64,000 nt of DNA from Venturia oleaginea. Taxonomy: Eukaryota; Ascomycota; Dothideomycetes; Venturiales; Venturiaceae. This document shows positions 11,601 through 25,300 of this stretch, in pieces. A program made the position numbers and the translations under genes. The notes beneath the pieces were generated by a model. That model saw nothing but the letters and a program-made list of their open reading frames with translations, was not told the origin of the DNA and ran no database searches. Location of the stretch: the NCBI GenBank assembly GCA_013176395.1, contig JABMLP010000008.1, forward strand, positions 744,001 to 808,000, read 5' to 3'. Position 1 is the stretch's first letter, and each line of letters opens with the position of its first letter.

Positions 11601-14600
11601 TTCGTGCCATTGGCGTTACTCAGTTGCCACTAGAGCTGACTGTTGAACCGCTCGAAGGTAAATCAACTCTGGATGGTTAGAGTATTCCGAGCTAACTCTT
11701 TTTAGACCTCATTACCCGTGTCCTGTATCGACTGAAATTCCTTGGGGAGCAAAGAGCATTTGACATAGTTTCTGTTGCTTACATTCTACCGCTCATTTTC
11801 CTTGTTCTTCAAAATGGAGGATATGCAGAGAAGAATAGCGATGCCGCAAATGAACAACTTATCCTTGCCCTGGAGTTCCTTGCTTTCCACACAGAAGCTT
11901 GTAAGAGATTGCAATACTACCTTCCCTTATTGCATTGGTGCTAATTTAGTCAGCATGCGATGAGAAGCTTCCACGACGCAAGCTTCTCTCAATTCTCCTG
12001 TTCTCAATGCAGAAGTATACACAACATTACAAACTTATCAAGGATTGCCTGCAAAACTTCTGCCATAATCTGGATCCAACGATAACTAACGAAGAGATCT
12101 CGATCATTCTTCGCGGCACTATTGTTCAAGATGTGTCTGTTCGCCAAGCAGTACTTCAAGCCATCGACTCTGAACTGGATTTATCAGCTCTCGAGTTCTT
12201 AGAGGAGATATGGATCGCATGCCATGATGATGTGCAAGAAAACATGGAACTAGCGGAGACCATCTGGGAAGAGAGCGGTTTTAAGGACAAGCCCGAATCG
12301 ATCGAACTCACAATATCCTACTTGGAATCAACCGACAAGCAATTACGACGAGCCTCAGCAAGAGCCTTGGCAGAAACTGTGACAAAATTTCCGGACGCGC
12401 TTGCGGATACATTGTCACGACTGGAGCAGCTCTACATGGACAAATCCAAACCTCTTGTTCCCGAACGCGACGAGTTTGGCATGGTTCGCAGAAAAGATGT
12501 GATCGACCCCTGGGAATCGCGCAGCGGTGCCGCTCTGACTTTCAAAGAGCTTGCTTCTGTGTTCAAGCCAAGCGAATTATCTGAGTTTGTACGCTTCCTC
12601 ATTGATAAAGGACCGCTAGGCGATCGTCACGAAACAGTCCGCGATGAAATGATCGACGCTGCTACCACAATTATCGCAGCGCAAGGCGCATGCAAGGTAG
12701 AAGAGTTGATGCAGCTCTTTGAGCACGCATTGGAGGGCCCTGATCGCGGCTCGGAAACTGACAAGGTGAATGAAGCTGTCATCATTCTGTACGGCGCTCT
12801 TGCTCGCCATCTGAAATCCGGCGACAAACGAGTGCCCGTGGTTGTTCAACGTCTTCTCACCACGTTGAGCACGCCTTCTGAGACGGTGCAATACGCCGTT
12901 GCGGAGTGTCTGCCGCCCTTGGTCCGAACCTCGCAAGACCACACATCCGACTATGTTCAGCAAATGCTCGACGAATTACTCCAAGCCAAGAAATATGCTT
13001 CTCGGCGAGGTGCTGCATATGGTTTGGCAGGAATCGTGCGTGGAAAAGGAATCTTCGCACTACGAGAATCTCGTATCATGTCTACGTTGAGAAGTGCAGC
13101 AGAAGCTAAGAAGGACCAGAATCAAAGACAAGGAGCTTTTCTAGCTTACGAACTATTCGCTCTGATTCTTGGGCCAGTCTTTGAACCTTACGTCATCCAG
13201 ATCGTGCCGCAATTGCTGGCTGGTTTCGGAGACGCGAGTGCAGACGTCAGGGAGGCGTGTCTCGATGCATCGAAAACATGCTTTTCAAATCTCAGCTCAT
13301 ACGGTGTCAAGCAGGTTTTGCCCACGCTACTGGAAGGTCTCGACGAGCAGCAATGGCGAAGTAAGAAGGGAGCCTGCGACTCTCTAGGTGCCATGGCCTA
13401 TCTAGATCCTCAACAGCTAGCGCTCAGCCTCCCAGAGATCATTCCACCATTGACCACTGTTCTGACAGACAGTCACAAGGAAGTTCGTGGAGCTGCCAAT
13501 CGATCTTTGCAACGCTTCGGTGAGGTGATTAGCAATCCTGAGATTAAGAGCATAGTCAACATTCTCTTGAAAGCTCTGAGTGACCCTACCAAGTACACCG
13601 AGGAGGCGCTTGACTCTCTCATCAAGATCAATTTCTTGCATTTCTTAGATGCTCCTTCCCTTGCACTTGTCGTGCGAATTCTCGAAAGGGGACTTGGCGA
13701 ACGCTCTGCCACCAAGCGGAAAGCATCACAGATCATCGGCAGTCTGGCTCATTTGACCGAGCGCAAAGACCTCATGGTGCATCTCCCAATTTTGATCGCC
13801 GGCTTGCGGATTGCGGTTGTCGACCCGGTCCCTACAACGCGTGCAACTGCATCTAAAGCGCTAGGGTCCACAATCGAGAAGCTGGGAGAGGATGCTATGC
13901 CAGACCTCATACCTAGTTTGATGTCCACTCTCAAGTCCGACACGGGTGCTGGAGATCGTTTGGGTTCTGCCCAAGCGCTTTCCGAAGTACTTGCTGGATT
14001 GGGCACGACCCGCTTGGAAGAAACCCTCCCAACCATACTCCAAAATGTCGCAAGCTCCAAGTCTGCTGTCCGCGAGGGATTCATGTCGCTTTTTATCTTC
14101 TTGCCAGTCTGCTTCGGTAACAGCTTCTCGAATTATCTTAGTAAAATCATCCCTCCAATCCTCACCGGGCTTGCCGATGATGTTGAATCCATCCGAGAGA
14201 CAGCACTGCGAGCAGGTCGCCTACTTGTCAAGAACTTCGCCACTCGTGCAATTGACCTGCTCCTGCCAGAGTTGGAGCGTGGATTAGCTGACGACAGCTA
14301 TCGCATTCGTCTCAGTTCGCTCGAGCTGGTTGGAGACTTGCTCTTCAACCTTACTGGTATTACTGCAAAGGCTGAGGACGAAGAAGTGGAAGAGAACGCA
14401 GCCGAGGCTGGCCAGTCTCTGCTCGAAGTACTTGGAGAGGAACGTCGCAACAGAGTGCTCTCTGCCATCTACATTTGCCGCTGCGATACTTCTGGACTTG
14501 TCCGTACGGCTGCTATCAACGTGTGGAAAGCCTTGGTTGCTACTCCACGGACCTTGCGAGAGATTGTACCAACTCTCATCTCGCTTATTATCCGCCGTCT

Positions 14601-16996
14601 TGCAAGCCCGAATGCGGAACAGAAGCTTATCGCTGGCAATGCTCTTGGAGAGCTACTCCGCAAGTCTGGAGATGGTGTCATGTCCGCATTACTCCCAGTA
14701 TTGGAGGAGGGTCTGCACTCAACTGACACAGATGCCAAGCAGGGTATCTGTATTGCGCTGCGTGAGCTCATTTCTTCTGCCATTCCTGAGACTCTAGAAG
14801 GCTACGAGCAGACTTTGGTGTCAGTTGTTCGCACAGCCCTTGTGGACTCGGACGCAGAGGTTCGTGAGTCGGCAGCTGAGGCCTTTGACTCTCTGCAAAG
14901 AATTCTTGGAAAGAAGGCAGTTGACCAAGTCCTGCCATATCTCCTCAACTTGTTGCGAACCGAAGGCGAAGCTGATAATGCTCTTGCTGCACTCCTCACC
15001 TTGCTCACTGAGACGACACGATCTAACGTCATCCTCCCGAACCTTCTGCCCAATCTTCTCACTTCTCCAATGACCTCTTTCAATGCCCGAGCTATTGCGT
15101 CTCTAGCAGAGGTGGGCAGCAGTGCTATGACACGACGTCTACCAAGCATCATCAACACGCTCATGGACAACATTGTCGCTTGCAAGGATCCTGATCTTCT
15201 CGAAGAGCTTGATACTGCTTTCGATGGTGTGCTCATGTCCGTCGACGAATACGACGGGCTCAATACTGCTATGGCAGTCATGCTCGCTCTCGTGAAAAAT
15301 GACGACCATCGACGTCGTGCCTCAGCTGACGAGCATCTTGCTACATTTTTCGAAAATGTCGAGATCGATATATCGCGCTACTATCCTGATCTAATCCGGG
15401 TTCTTCTCCTTTCGTTCGGCGATCCTGGTGCCGAGGTGGTTAAAGCAGCCTGGACAGCATTGAGCGCTCTTACCAAGAGGCTTAAGAAAGAGGAAATGGA
15501 GTCTTTGGTTGTTTCGACACGCCAAGTACTAAATCAAGTCGGTGTGCCCGGCTCCAATCTTGCTGGATTCCAGTTGCCCAAAGGAATCAATGCCATTCTG
15601 CCAATATTCTTGCAAGGTCTCATGAACGGCTCTACCGACCAGCGAACACAGGCAGCACTCGCGATATCAGAAATTATCGACCGAACAAGTGGCGACTCAT
15701 TAAAGCCGTTTGTCACGCAAATCACCGGTCCATTGATCCGTGTCGTCTCCGAACGTTCTGTGGAGGTCAAGGCGGCGATTCTGTTCACTCTCAACAATCT
15801 TCTGGAGAAGATCCCAACTTTCCTCAAACCATTCTTGCCACAATTGCAACGAACATTTGCCAAATCGCTGGCCGACCCCTCGAGCGAAATTCTGAGGACA
15901 CGCGCAGCCAAAGCACTGGGTACATTGATCACTCTGACACCACGAATCGACCCTCTTATTGCTGAGCTTGTGACCGGCTCCAAGACAACGGACTCTGGTG
16001 TGAAGAACGCGATGTTGAAGGCACTCTATGACGTCGTGAGCAAAGCTGGAGGCACTATGAGCGAGGCGTCGAGAACTGCTATTCTCGGGTTGATCGACAT
16101 GGACACCGAAGGTGATGATTCGATGACCATCACCAATGCGCGACTTCTCGGTGCTCTCATCAGTGTGCTTCCTACAGAGGCCACAGCTGGTTTGATCAAG
16201 TGAGTGATGGGACAATCCATAAGAGAGATAGCTGCTAACTTAGACAGGAATCGCGTGCTCACTTCCTCGTTGAACCGATCATCCGTACTAGCACTAAACG
16301 CAGCTCTTGCAGACTCGCCAGAGGCATTGACCGAAGACTATAGTGATGAAACTGCCAGCGTGATTTGCCAGGGTATCAAGGACTCGGTGAGCATTACACA
16401 CCTAGTTGATAGGATCTCGACTGACACATGCCTAGCAAACCTTCATCTCTGAAAACTCAATTCTCGCCGCAGGAAAATACCTTTTAACACCAACGAGCAA
16501 TAAGTCATTCGAAATTTGCAAGAAGATCTTTGAAGCCTTGACGACGGTCATGTCACCGGGACACTCGATTGACGGACGACGTCTGGCCTTGGTGGTCATA
16601 CGTACTGTCAGTCGCGATAACAACGAGATGGTCCGACCTCACCTTGGCCTCCTCACACCGCCTATATTCGGCAGCGTTCGCGATATCGTTATCCCAGTCA
16701 AATTAGCGGCCGAAGCAGCGTTCCTAGCCATCTTCGACGTCGTCGAGGAAGAGGGTGTCGTGTTTGAAAAGTACTTGAATGGAGCCGGTGCGAGCGCGCC
16801 TCCAGCTGCGAAGAAGAGTATGCAGGATTACTTCAAGAGAGTTGTTGTTAGGCTTGCGGCGCAGGCGAGGGAACGACGAGAGGCAGAGGGTGGACAGGGT
16901 GGGCTTGGACTGTCGAATGATGAGAGAGAAGATGAGAGGGAGGTGTGGTCGATTGGGAGGGTAGATCTTGGTGAGAATAGTTTTGGGGATGAGTGA
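8644..16996 (+). CDS. GCN1: GCN1, activator of eIF2alpha kinase GCN2
   Basis: Ribosome-associated HEAT-repeat giant that, with GCN20, passes the uncharged-tRNA signal from stalled ribosomes to GCN2 during amino-acid starvation. Six exons join cleanly: 8644-10920, 10976-11657, 11706-11900, 11954-16199, 16248-16386 and 16436-16996, giving 2,699 aa (yeast Gcn1 is 2,672). Introns are 48-55 nt. HEAT-type helical pairs fill the protein. The long fourth exon carries the best-conserved part, including the eEF3-like segment (SRRGAAYGLAGIVRGKG and the following repeats) and the region that in yeast binds the GCN2 RWD domain. The C-terminus ends in an acidic/Arg-rich tail. The acceptor at 11953 rather than 11949 was chosen because the nearer AG leads at once to a stop. 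No disabling change was seen. Confidence in identity is high; exon edges are inferred from splice signals and phase. Confidence 0.95.
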
Positions 16997-18243
16997 TTTG
17001 TTTAGATTCATGGCATTTAATGGCGTTCTTTGTGTTTGTGTGATTGCATGGCGAGGATGGAAAAGTGGTTATGAGGTATTACATGATTCAACATGATTCA
17101 TCGTTCTCAGCAACAGCGTTTAGTCCTGTCCTGAACTCAGATGTCTTGTGAGTTTACCGTGGAGCAAAATAAGTCTTCATTGTCTATACCTATATGCTAA
17201 CATCGATATATGTCGGAGATGGTCCCACATGAGTTGAATGCTATGCTTGTTGAGTCTAATACCTCCCACCCCTCCCACCTAAACCAGCAACACTATAATC
17301 ATATATAGACTTTACAGTAATCAACATGCCCCAAACAGGAAGACATTCCATACCCCTCTTCACCAACGAGATCAAGATCAGTCAGTCAGACACTCCCCTT
17401 TTCGGAAAGGCAGGTAATTCCAGTTATTCCAGGGACCTACTTGGTCAAAAACCATATCCCCAAGCTCCTTCCCATCTGCGGCTCCAATCGGCTCCAATCG
17501 TAGAATAACTGCAAGTCCTCCGAGCTAAACCAAGCGTCCAACAAATGGTGCTTCAAACATCACCAACTAGGAATTCGTCCAATCTTTGGAATTCGTTCTC
17601 GATTCCCCAGGCGATTTCTACCTTTACAATCCCCCGAAAATCCATTGCTTAGAAGCATTTTCACAAACTTTGCGAATGGTTAGCCAATTGGAGGAGCATG
17701 TACCAAGCAGTCACATTTCCTATTCCACGAAGAGAATAAATAGCAGCCAGAACCATATTACTTTGTCTACTTCACCTACGATGAGGTTCCGGGAATTACG
17801 ATCCATGACGATATACTGGCCTCAGCCCATATATGCAGCACTTCTCCCTTTACACATTCCAACAATCATATACAAATCGTTCCCCCATTATCATAACTTC
17901 GCAGTCTCATTCTTTCCATCCCATTCCAACAAATAATTGACGATTCGCTATGCAATACCGAGTCCCAAAGAAAACCAACACCCAAAACGCCACGCTATGC
18001 TTCAGATCAAAAATCAAAATCTCGAATTTTATACAGTGTAATCATTGAACGAGGTACATGAAAAATAGTGAGCCAAAACTCCACCAAACACGATCTATGG
18101 GGTATTTTCGCGAGGGCGCAGAGGAAACAGCGGATGGCCTGATAGGAATTGTGGAAGGAGAGCTGACAGCAGCAGCTGATATCAAAATGGCGCTCGTTAT
18201 TATGGTTGGTAGGGGCACAGTTACCGACGCGTAGGAAGATGGA
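16997..18243. other. intergenic, 3' flanks of convergent genes
   Basis: Lies between the ends of GCN1 and the CRH gene. It contains two short direct repeats (ACATGATTCA twice near 17080; GCTCCAATCG twice near 17480) and no convincing coding frame. An open alternative frame of the CRH last exon extends into it, to 18042. Confidence 0.5.
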
Positions 18244-19496
18244 TTATAACCGGCCAACGAGGAAGCCTGTAGCGAGACTGCCGGCGATGAGGTAGATGAA
18301 GCGGGTAGGTATGTTGACTATAGCATGTTAGCAGTAGTTCTTAAGGATGAGGGTGATAGCAAATGTCCGTACGCACAAGGGCCGAACCTGACGGCGGCAC
18401 CACTTTTCCAGAGCTAGACACAGTCCACCCAGAAGGGAGTCCAGGATAGTTGCTATACGTGGCCGAGGCGGGAGCAACGGAGAGTGTTGTTAGAGGGACC
18501 CAGGGGTATCCTGAAGGGGTGGAGACAATTGGTGTGCCGACTGGTGCTGGTGCGAAGACAATCGGTTGGCCGCTAGAGACCGAAGTCACAGCAGGCGCTG
18601 CCGACTGCACATTCGAATTTCCACCAGAGTTGACCTTCCCGCCAACAGCAACAATGCTTTGCCATGTGCCTGTTGTTCCACTATATTTGTACTGAGTTCC
18701 AGTAGAGTAGTCGGTCACCGAGATGGACTTGACTTGCATGGTGAAAGGCCCCTTGGAGTAGTCGGTCAATCCACCAGCCCAACCGATAGTGCCTTGCGTG
18801 TTGCCAGCATCTCCGCCTGCCCATGCTCCCATTTTGATTTGCATCGGCGTCTGAGGGTATTGGTTCGCGTCGGCATTGGCGGCAGTCAATGCTCGAACAG
18901 TCTTGCCACCAATCTGCCACACGATCTGGTTTGCGGTCCAGTCGATGGAATATGTCTGAAAGCTGGTCTGACTTCCTGGGTTGGCATGAAAAGCTCCACG
19001 GTCGTAAGATGTCGTCTGGCCCTTTCCGAAGTAGTTGCTCTGTACATTGCCCGGGTCTCCACCAAGCCATTCCCAGTCGATTTCGTCCTATCTATTGTTA
19101 GTCTCTGCTGCGATGTAGCCAGAGCAAATCAAGTTGACTTACAAGATCGTCTGACTGCATCACAAAACTGCTCACGATGCCTTGGCCTGGTGCCGCCTTC
19201 ATCACCACATCGACTTTGCCAAACATGATGTACCATTTGGAAGTGATTGTAGGCGAGTCGCCGGACTTTCGGACGGTAAAAGACGCGCCATTGCCATCGT
19301 AAGTTGGTGCTCCTTGGGTGGTGAAGGAGTCTGAGGCTCCTTTCGTAAAGTCGATGTTTACTGCCTTCCCAAGTGCAGTGTCGGGAGGACAACTGCCTTG
19401 GGTTAAGGGGTTGCAGTTACTGTAAGTCTGAGCGCCTGAGGTCGAGATGAGGATGGCTATGGTTGTCAAGCATGATATCGAGGTCTTCATCTTCAT
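18244..19496 (-). CDS. GPI-anchored CRH-family transglycosylase (GH16)
   Basis: Cell-wall enzyme of the Crh1/Utr2/Crf1 type, which links chitin to beta-glucan outside the plasma membrane. Three exons on the minus strand: 19496-19143, 19087-18373 and 18317-18244, 380 aa, with introns of 55 nt each. The signal peptide spans residues 1-22 (hydrophobic core to SGAQ). The catalytic motif DEIDWE lies at 119-124, with Glu120 and Glu124 as the expected nucleophile and acid/base. It is followed by WLGG and the family's FHANPGSQTSFQTYSIDWT region. A Ser/Pro/Val-rich linker leads to a C-terminal hydrophobic tail (RFIYLIAGSLATGFLVGRL), a plausible GPI signal. ATG 19496 was chosen over an upstream in-frame alternative because it places the signal peptide first. 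The last donor is ambiguous: GTGCGT, four bases upstream, would give a different C-terminus. Divergent from PRO2 with 495 bp between starts. Confidence 0.9.
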
Positions 19497-19920
19497 GGTG
19501 GTTACTGTGGGTGGGTAGAAGTTATTACTCAGAGACAAGACGGCCAGATTGAGAAGGTCAAGGTACAGGCAGGCTGGAAGTACAACTTGCGGTAATGCTG
19601 TAGTCGTGTTGGAGGCAATGGATTAGTGTTGCGATAAGATGGGAACTGCAGCTGTCTCAGTGATAAAGAGCTTGCCAGCCACGGATTATTTCATCAGCCA
19701 GGACGGGTGGTGGAATTGGTTTAATTCCATCTCGCTGCCCGCTTCTTACTGGCCAGAAAATGATTGTTGGATAATGGAGAGGTTTGACAAGAAACTGGCA
19801 GGCTGGTTGCAGATGTGGGAGGCTGGAGACTTTCACGCCAAGCTGGCCCTGAATTCCGCGCGACGCGATGTGGCCATGGCGACTGCGAGAACGGCAAACG
19901 GCGTGCATTTTGTTTGCTTG

Positions 19921-19926
19921 TGACTC
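19921..19926 (+). promoter_or_regulatory. GCN4/CPC1-like core site TGACTC
   Basis: TGACTC followed by G, 66 bp before the start codon of the gamma-glutamyl phosphate reductase gene. The full cross-pathway control site is TGACTCA, so this has one mismatch. The target is an amino-acid biosynthetic gene, which makes the site plausible. A six-base match alone is weak evidence. Confidence 0.3.
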
Positions 19927-19991
19927 GACCATGAATCAAAAGAAAATCGTTCCACGATCCACGCATCGTCAAGAATCACACTTTCCAAACC

Positions 19992-21499
19992 ATGTCGCTC
20001 ACGAATTCGACCGCGGACGAAGCTGCCAGAGCTGCAAGGTTGGCGTCCCGGAAGCTCGCAATTCTTCCAACATCTGCCCGCAATGATGCCCTGACAGCGA
20101 TCCATGCGGCTCTGGCAGACGCAAAGGACGAGATATTGGCCGCTAATGCGCTTGATCTGGCCGCCGCCACCAAGGCTGCAGAGAGTGGGAGTCTCAGTCT
20201 AAGCCTCGTGAAGCGATTGGATTTAGGCAGATCCGGGAAGTTTGAGGACATGCTTGAAGGTATTCTCGATGTAAGACGACTCGAAGATCCAATTGGTAAA
20301 GTGGATAGACGAACATTACTGGACGATGGATTGCTGCTTGAACGAAAGTCATCTCCTATTGGCGTCCTCCTTATCATTTTCGAAGCTCGTCCAGAAGTAA
20401 TAGCGAATATTGCTTCGTTGGCCATCAAGTCTGGAAATGCTGCTATTCTCAAAGGTACCCGACTCGACTTTGCCTTGCAACTTCAATAGATACTAAGAGA
20501 ATCCATCCAGGCGGAAAAGAATCGACCGAGTCATTCAAAGCAATTGCAACTGTAATATCGAAAGCGTTGTCTTCAACAGCGGTGCCAAATGATGCACTCC
20601 AGCTAGTCACAACTCGTGATGCCATCAAACCACTTCTCGCTCTTGATCAGTACATTGATCTAGTCATCCCGAGAGGAGGCAACGAACTGGTGCGAAGTGT
20701 GAAGGAGGGAACTCAAATTCCTGTTCTTGGCCATGCAGACGGTCTATGTGCTGCATATCTCAGGGCGGATTGTCCGAAAGAAATGGCCATCGACGTTCTA
20801 GTGGACTCGAAAACCAGTTACCCAGCAGCCTGCAACTCTGTGGAAACACTTTTGGTCGACGAAAAAGCCCTGACCACGGTTCTACCATCTGTCGCCTCTG
20901 CCTTGCTACGCAAGGGCGTGTCATTACGCTGTGATGGCAACTCCAAAGCAGCTTTATTGCCCATCCTAGACAGTCACGACGGACTGCTATTGCAAGACGC
21001 ATCAGAAGAGGACTTCAAGACTGAATATCTCGATCTGATATTAGCCATCAAGACGGTGCCCGAAACCTCGAACCCGCAAGATGCACTTGATTTTGCCATT
21101 AACCATATCAATGAGCACGGATCTCACCATACTGACGCAATATTGACCTTGGATGAGAGAGCAGCACGACATTTCCAAGAAGCTGTCGACAGCGCTGGCG
21201 TCTTCTGGAACACCAGCACACGAATGGCGGATGGACAACGTTTTGGATTTGGAACAGAAGTCGGTATCAGCACAAACAAGATCCATGCTCGTGGTCCTGT
21301 CGGCCTCGAAGGATTGTGCATCTACAGATGGCGAATAGATGGCCACGGCCAGACGACAGCAGAGTATGGAGCAGGGAAGAAACAATGGAAGCACCAGACG
21401 CTCCCAGTTGGCGATGCGGAAAGGATAGTGGCAGACGACGAGGAGCTCGAACTACTACGTAAACACCGGGCCCAGAAAACATGGAATGGGGTAGATTGA
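19992..21499 (+). CDS. PRO2: gamma-glutamyl phosphate reductase
   Basis: Second enzyme of proline synthesis: reduces gamma-glutamyl phosphate with NADPH to glutamate-5-semialdehyde in the cytosol. Two exons, 19992-20454 and 20511-21499, joined across a 56-nt intron with a CTAAG branch-like site, give 483 aa (yeast Pro2 is 456). Visible hallmarks are FEARPEVIANIASLAIKSGN, LKGGKES at the splice junction, IPRGGNELVRSVKEGT, PVLGHADGLC, and the catalytic Cys262 in YPAACNSVET. The C-terminus keeps GPVGLEGLCIYRW and YGAGKKQW. The extra length is a short acidic/Lys-rich C-terminal extension. An out-of-frame ATG at 19931 would overlap the start if it is transcribed. GDH2 lies 815 bp downstream on the same strand; in fungi this implies no operon. 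Confidence 0.95.
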
Positions 21500-22313
21500 A
21501 ACCGGGGGATGTGGAGGGTCCGGAATCCGTTTGGCTTATTGGCATGCGCGCAGTCATAGTCTTCTGCACACGAGAGAGGCTGCTCCTCGTCGCATTAAAT
21601 TTTGATCGGATCGTGACCCTTCAGTTTGTTCAACGTGGCCAACGATTACGTGAAAACAGGCGCTTCGTGATCACGTTTCAAACTCACGATGCTCGTGATG
21701 GGCTTTCTCTTAGTCAGGAACCGAATGATGGACGAATTATGGGCCAGGAGGGTATTCCTGGGGTAATCAAGAGGCCAAAACGCAAGGCTTCCAGCAATTG
21801 CCATATAACTGAACATCTGGCACCTCTTTTGGTGGCACTGCCTGTACACCTCGTCCATCCTCTCAACTACAGAGTACGATTGTCTTTCGCACAAACCAAC
21901 GCGCACATCCCCGCGACATCTTCTCAACTTCTCTTGGAACCTGCCCCACTTGCGCCCAAAAATAGAGCTTGGACCGTTGGGAGGGCTGCCACTAAACAGC
22001 GGCCATCCCGCAAGCAGTAAACAAGCCTGCAAACGAGACATAACACACCACCAACATCTCAACAAGACCTTGCCAAATAAGCCACTGCCATTGGAGCCCT
22101 GGTACCAGGTATGACAAGACTTTTCACACAATTCTCACCGTCACTTCTGTCTCGCCCATTGATAAGACACTGGTCCGCCGCTGAGGCTGAGGCTTACTGA
22201 GCAAACATTTCCCTCAGTTGTACCACCTTGTCATAAAGCTCGATACATTTTGCCTGACCTATAAACCCTGCTCTTCAACAACGAACTGACTTGCTCCAGC
22301 ACATACAGCCAAT
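21500..22313. other. intergenic, GDH2 promoter region
   Basis: Holds the PRO2 3' flank and the GDH2 upstream region. A 179-codon frame crosses from the PRO2 end but its translation has no protein-like order, and I take it as chance. No recognisable regulatory motif. Confidence 0.45.
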
Positions 22314-25300
22314 ATGGCCGGATCAGAAGCTCAGAACGGCCTTCCAATCCGTACGCCGAACGGCCAGGCACATCTTCATAATAAGCTCCTCGATCAAGTT
22401 ATCCGCACTCCCGATCGAATGCCTTCGCCTCAACCTACCCACCTCAGCGTGCACGGATCACATAGCAAGCGAATCCTCCACGAGGCTGGATCTGGCTATG
22501 AGGCTCCCAAATTCGAAGGGAAACAGGAGCAGATGGAGAAGGTCATGGACCAGGTGGAAGAGAAGAACTTCATTCCTCCTGAATTCGTCGAGCACGAGAC
22601 AAAGTGGTTCTACAACGAGCTTGGAATTGACGACCAATACTTCCAGACGGAAACTGTGGGAGCTATTGTGTCGCATATCCTGTCACTATATGCTGCCAAG
22701 GTGGCGGCGTACGCTAGAGACGATAGGCGCCTGGAGATTCGATTGGACAAAGAAGCTACGGATCATGCCGTGTATATCGACACGAGTGCACCGGGTGTGA
22801 GCGTTGTGGACGGTCCTCGCTACGAGCAGCGTATTGACGAGAAGTACCTCAACGGATCCACACCAAAACTGGCATACCGTGTCGAGACCTTCCGATCCCA
22901 GAGCTTACTTCCAGGCGACAACGAACAACAACTTCGCTGCTATTTCGTTTACCAGTGCGACTTTGAGGATGCCAATCCTGGACCAAATGAGACCAACATT
23001 GAGAAAGTCGGTGAGAAGCGGTTCCTACAAAAGGCGACGAAAAACACAAAAGAGATCTACACAGAGCTTCTCGAGAAAGCCGTACAGCGCACGGGTCCAG
23101 TCATCGACTACTTCGACATCGAGGGCGTGAGCGAAAAGCGACTGGTTATTGCTTACAAGCAGGGATCTGCCCTCGGTTTGTTCAGCGCTCTCAGCGATCT
23201 CTACCACTACTATGGTTTGACTTCGTCTCGTAAGTACGTCGAGCAATTCTCGAATGGCTACACGGTCATGAGTGTGTATTTGAAACAGTCTCCTCAATGG
23301 CAATCATCCCGCCATGTGCCAATGGAGTCTTCCATTCACCAGATCGTAAAGGAGATATCACTCCTATACTGTATTCCTCAGAACAAGCTGCAAGCCCACT
23401 TTGCGACTGGCCGATTGAGCTTGCAGGAGACGATCTACGCTCATTGCGTGTGGGTCTTCGTCCAGCATTTCCTCAATCGACTTGGATCCGAGTATACCAC
23501 ATTGGCATCTATCTTGGACACCAGCAACAGCGTTCACATGGAGTTGCTGTCCAAGCTGAAGCGTAGGCTCCGTACTGAGACTTTCACCGCCGACTACATC
23601 TTGGAGATCATCAACCAGTACCCAGATCTGATTCACTCCCTGTACTTGGGGTTTGCAAACACCCATTATGTTCAGACTCGCGGAGACATGGACGACTTCC
23701 TTCCCACTCTAAGTTATCTCAGACTCCAAGTTGACCGAATATTGACCGACGACGAGCTCCAAGCTCTGATTTCACGAAATACCATCAACGAGCACCATGA
23801 GATTGTGATGAAGTCCTTCTATATCTTCAACAAGTCTGTTTTGAAGACCAACTTCTACACACCTACCAAGGTCGCTTTAAGCTTTCGTATGAATCCAACT
23901 TTTCTGCCACCGGAGGAATACCCTCAACCTCTATACGGCATGTTCCTAGTCATCAGCTCCGAGTTCCGTGGTTTCCATCTCCGCTTCCGAGACATTGCAC
24001 GAGGCGGCATTCGAATCGTCAAGTCCAGGAGTGCCGAGGCGTACCAAATCAATGCGAGGTCTTTGTTCGACGAGAATTACAATCTCGCAAACACTCAGCA
24101 ACGCAAGAACAAGGACATTCCTGAAGGTGGTTCCAAGGGTGTCATTTTGCTCGACAATCGTCACCAAGATAAGGCGAGTGTTGCTTTTGAAAAGTACATT
24201 GACAGCATTCTCGATCTCCTTCTCCCACCTACCTCCCCAGGTATCAAAGATCCAATTGTCGACTTGCACGGAAAGCCAGAGATTCTCTTCCTTGGTCCGG
24301 ACGAGAACACAGCTGACCTCGTCGATTGGGCCACTGAGCATGCTCGAATACGCGGCGCCCCTTGGTGGAAGTCCTTCTTCACTGGCAAGAGCCCCAAGCT
24401 CGGTGGTATTCCTCACGACAAATATGGCATGACTACTCTATCGGTGCGCGAATATGTCCAAGGCATTTACCGCAAGCTCAACCTTGACCCAAGCAAGGTT
24501 CGCAAGCTCCAGACTGGTGGTCCAGACGGCGATCTCGGTTCTAATGAGATCTTGCTCAGCAATGAGTCTTACACTGCCATCGTTGACGGCTCTGGAGTTC
24601 TTGTCGACAACAAGGGCTTGGACAAGCACGAGCTCATCCGATTGGCCAAGAAGCGTGCAATGATCGTTGAGTACGATGCTTCCAAGCTGTCATCCGAGGG
24701 ATACCGCGTGCTCGTCGATGACAACAACGTCAGACTACCCTCTGGTGAAGTTGTGCAAAACGGCACCTCTTTCCGCAACACATTCCATCTCCGCACACCC
24801 AATTACGACTGCTTTGTCCCATGTGGAGGACGACCCGAGTCCATCGATCTTAGCTCCGCTGGCAAGCTCATCTCAGAGGGCAAATCCTTGGTCCCTTACA
24901 TCGTCGAAGGAGCTAACCTCTTCATCACCCAAGATGCCAAACTTCGACTTGAGAAGGCCGGCTGCATCTTGTACAAGGATGCATCCGCCAATAAGGGTGG
25001 TGTTACATCTTCATCACTCGAGGTCCTCGCCTCCCTCTCCTTCGATGACGCAGGCTTCCTCGAGAACATGTGTGTTCACGAAGACGGCACTGTCCCACAA
25101 TTTTACAATGACTATGTCAAGGAAGTACAAAACGTCATCAAGCGCAATGCTGCCCTCGAGTTTGAGGCGATTTGGCGTGAACATGCTGCTACTGGCGAGA
25201 TGCGAAGTTTGCTCAGTGACAAACTCAGTATCGCGATCACAAAGATGGATGAAGAGCTTCAGAATTCCGATCTCTGGGACAATGTTCAGTTCCGTCGTTC

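Noticed and set aside
18566..19228. 220-codon plus-strand frame
   Set aside because: Antisense of the CRH enzyme exon, which has the catalytic motif.
21481..22020. 179-codon plus-strand frame downstream of PRO2
   Set aside because: It overlaps the PRO2 end in another frame and has no ordered protein text.
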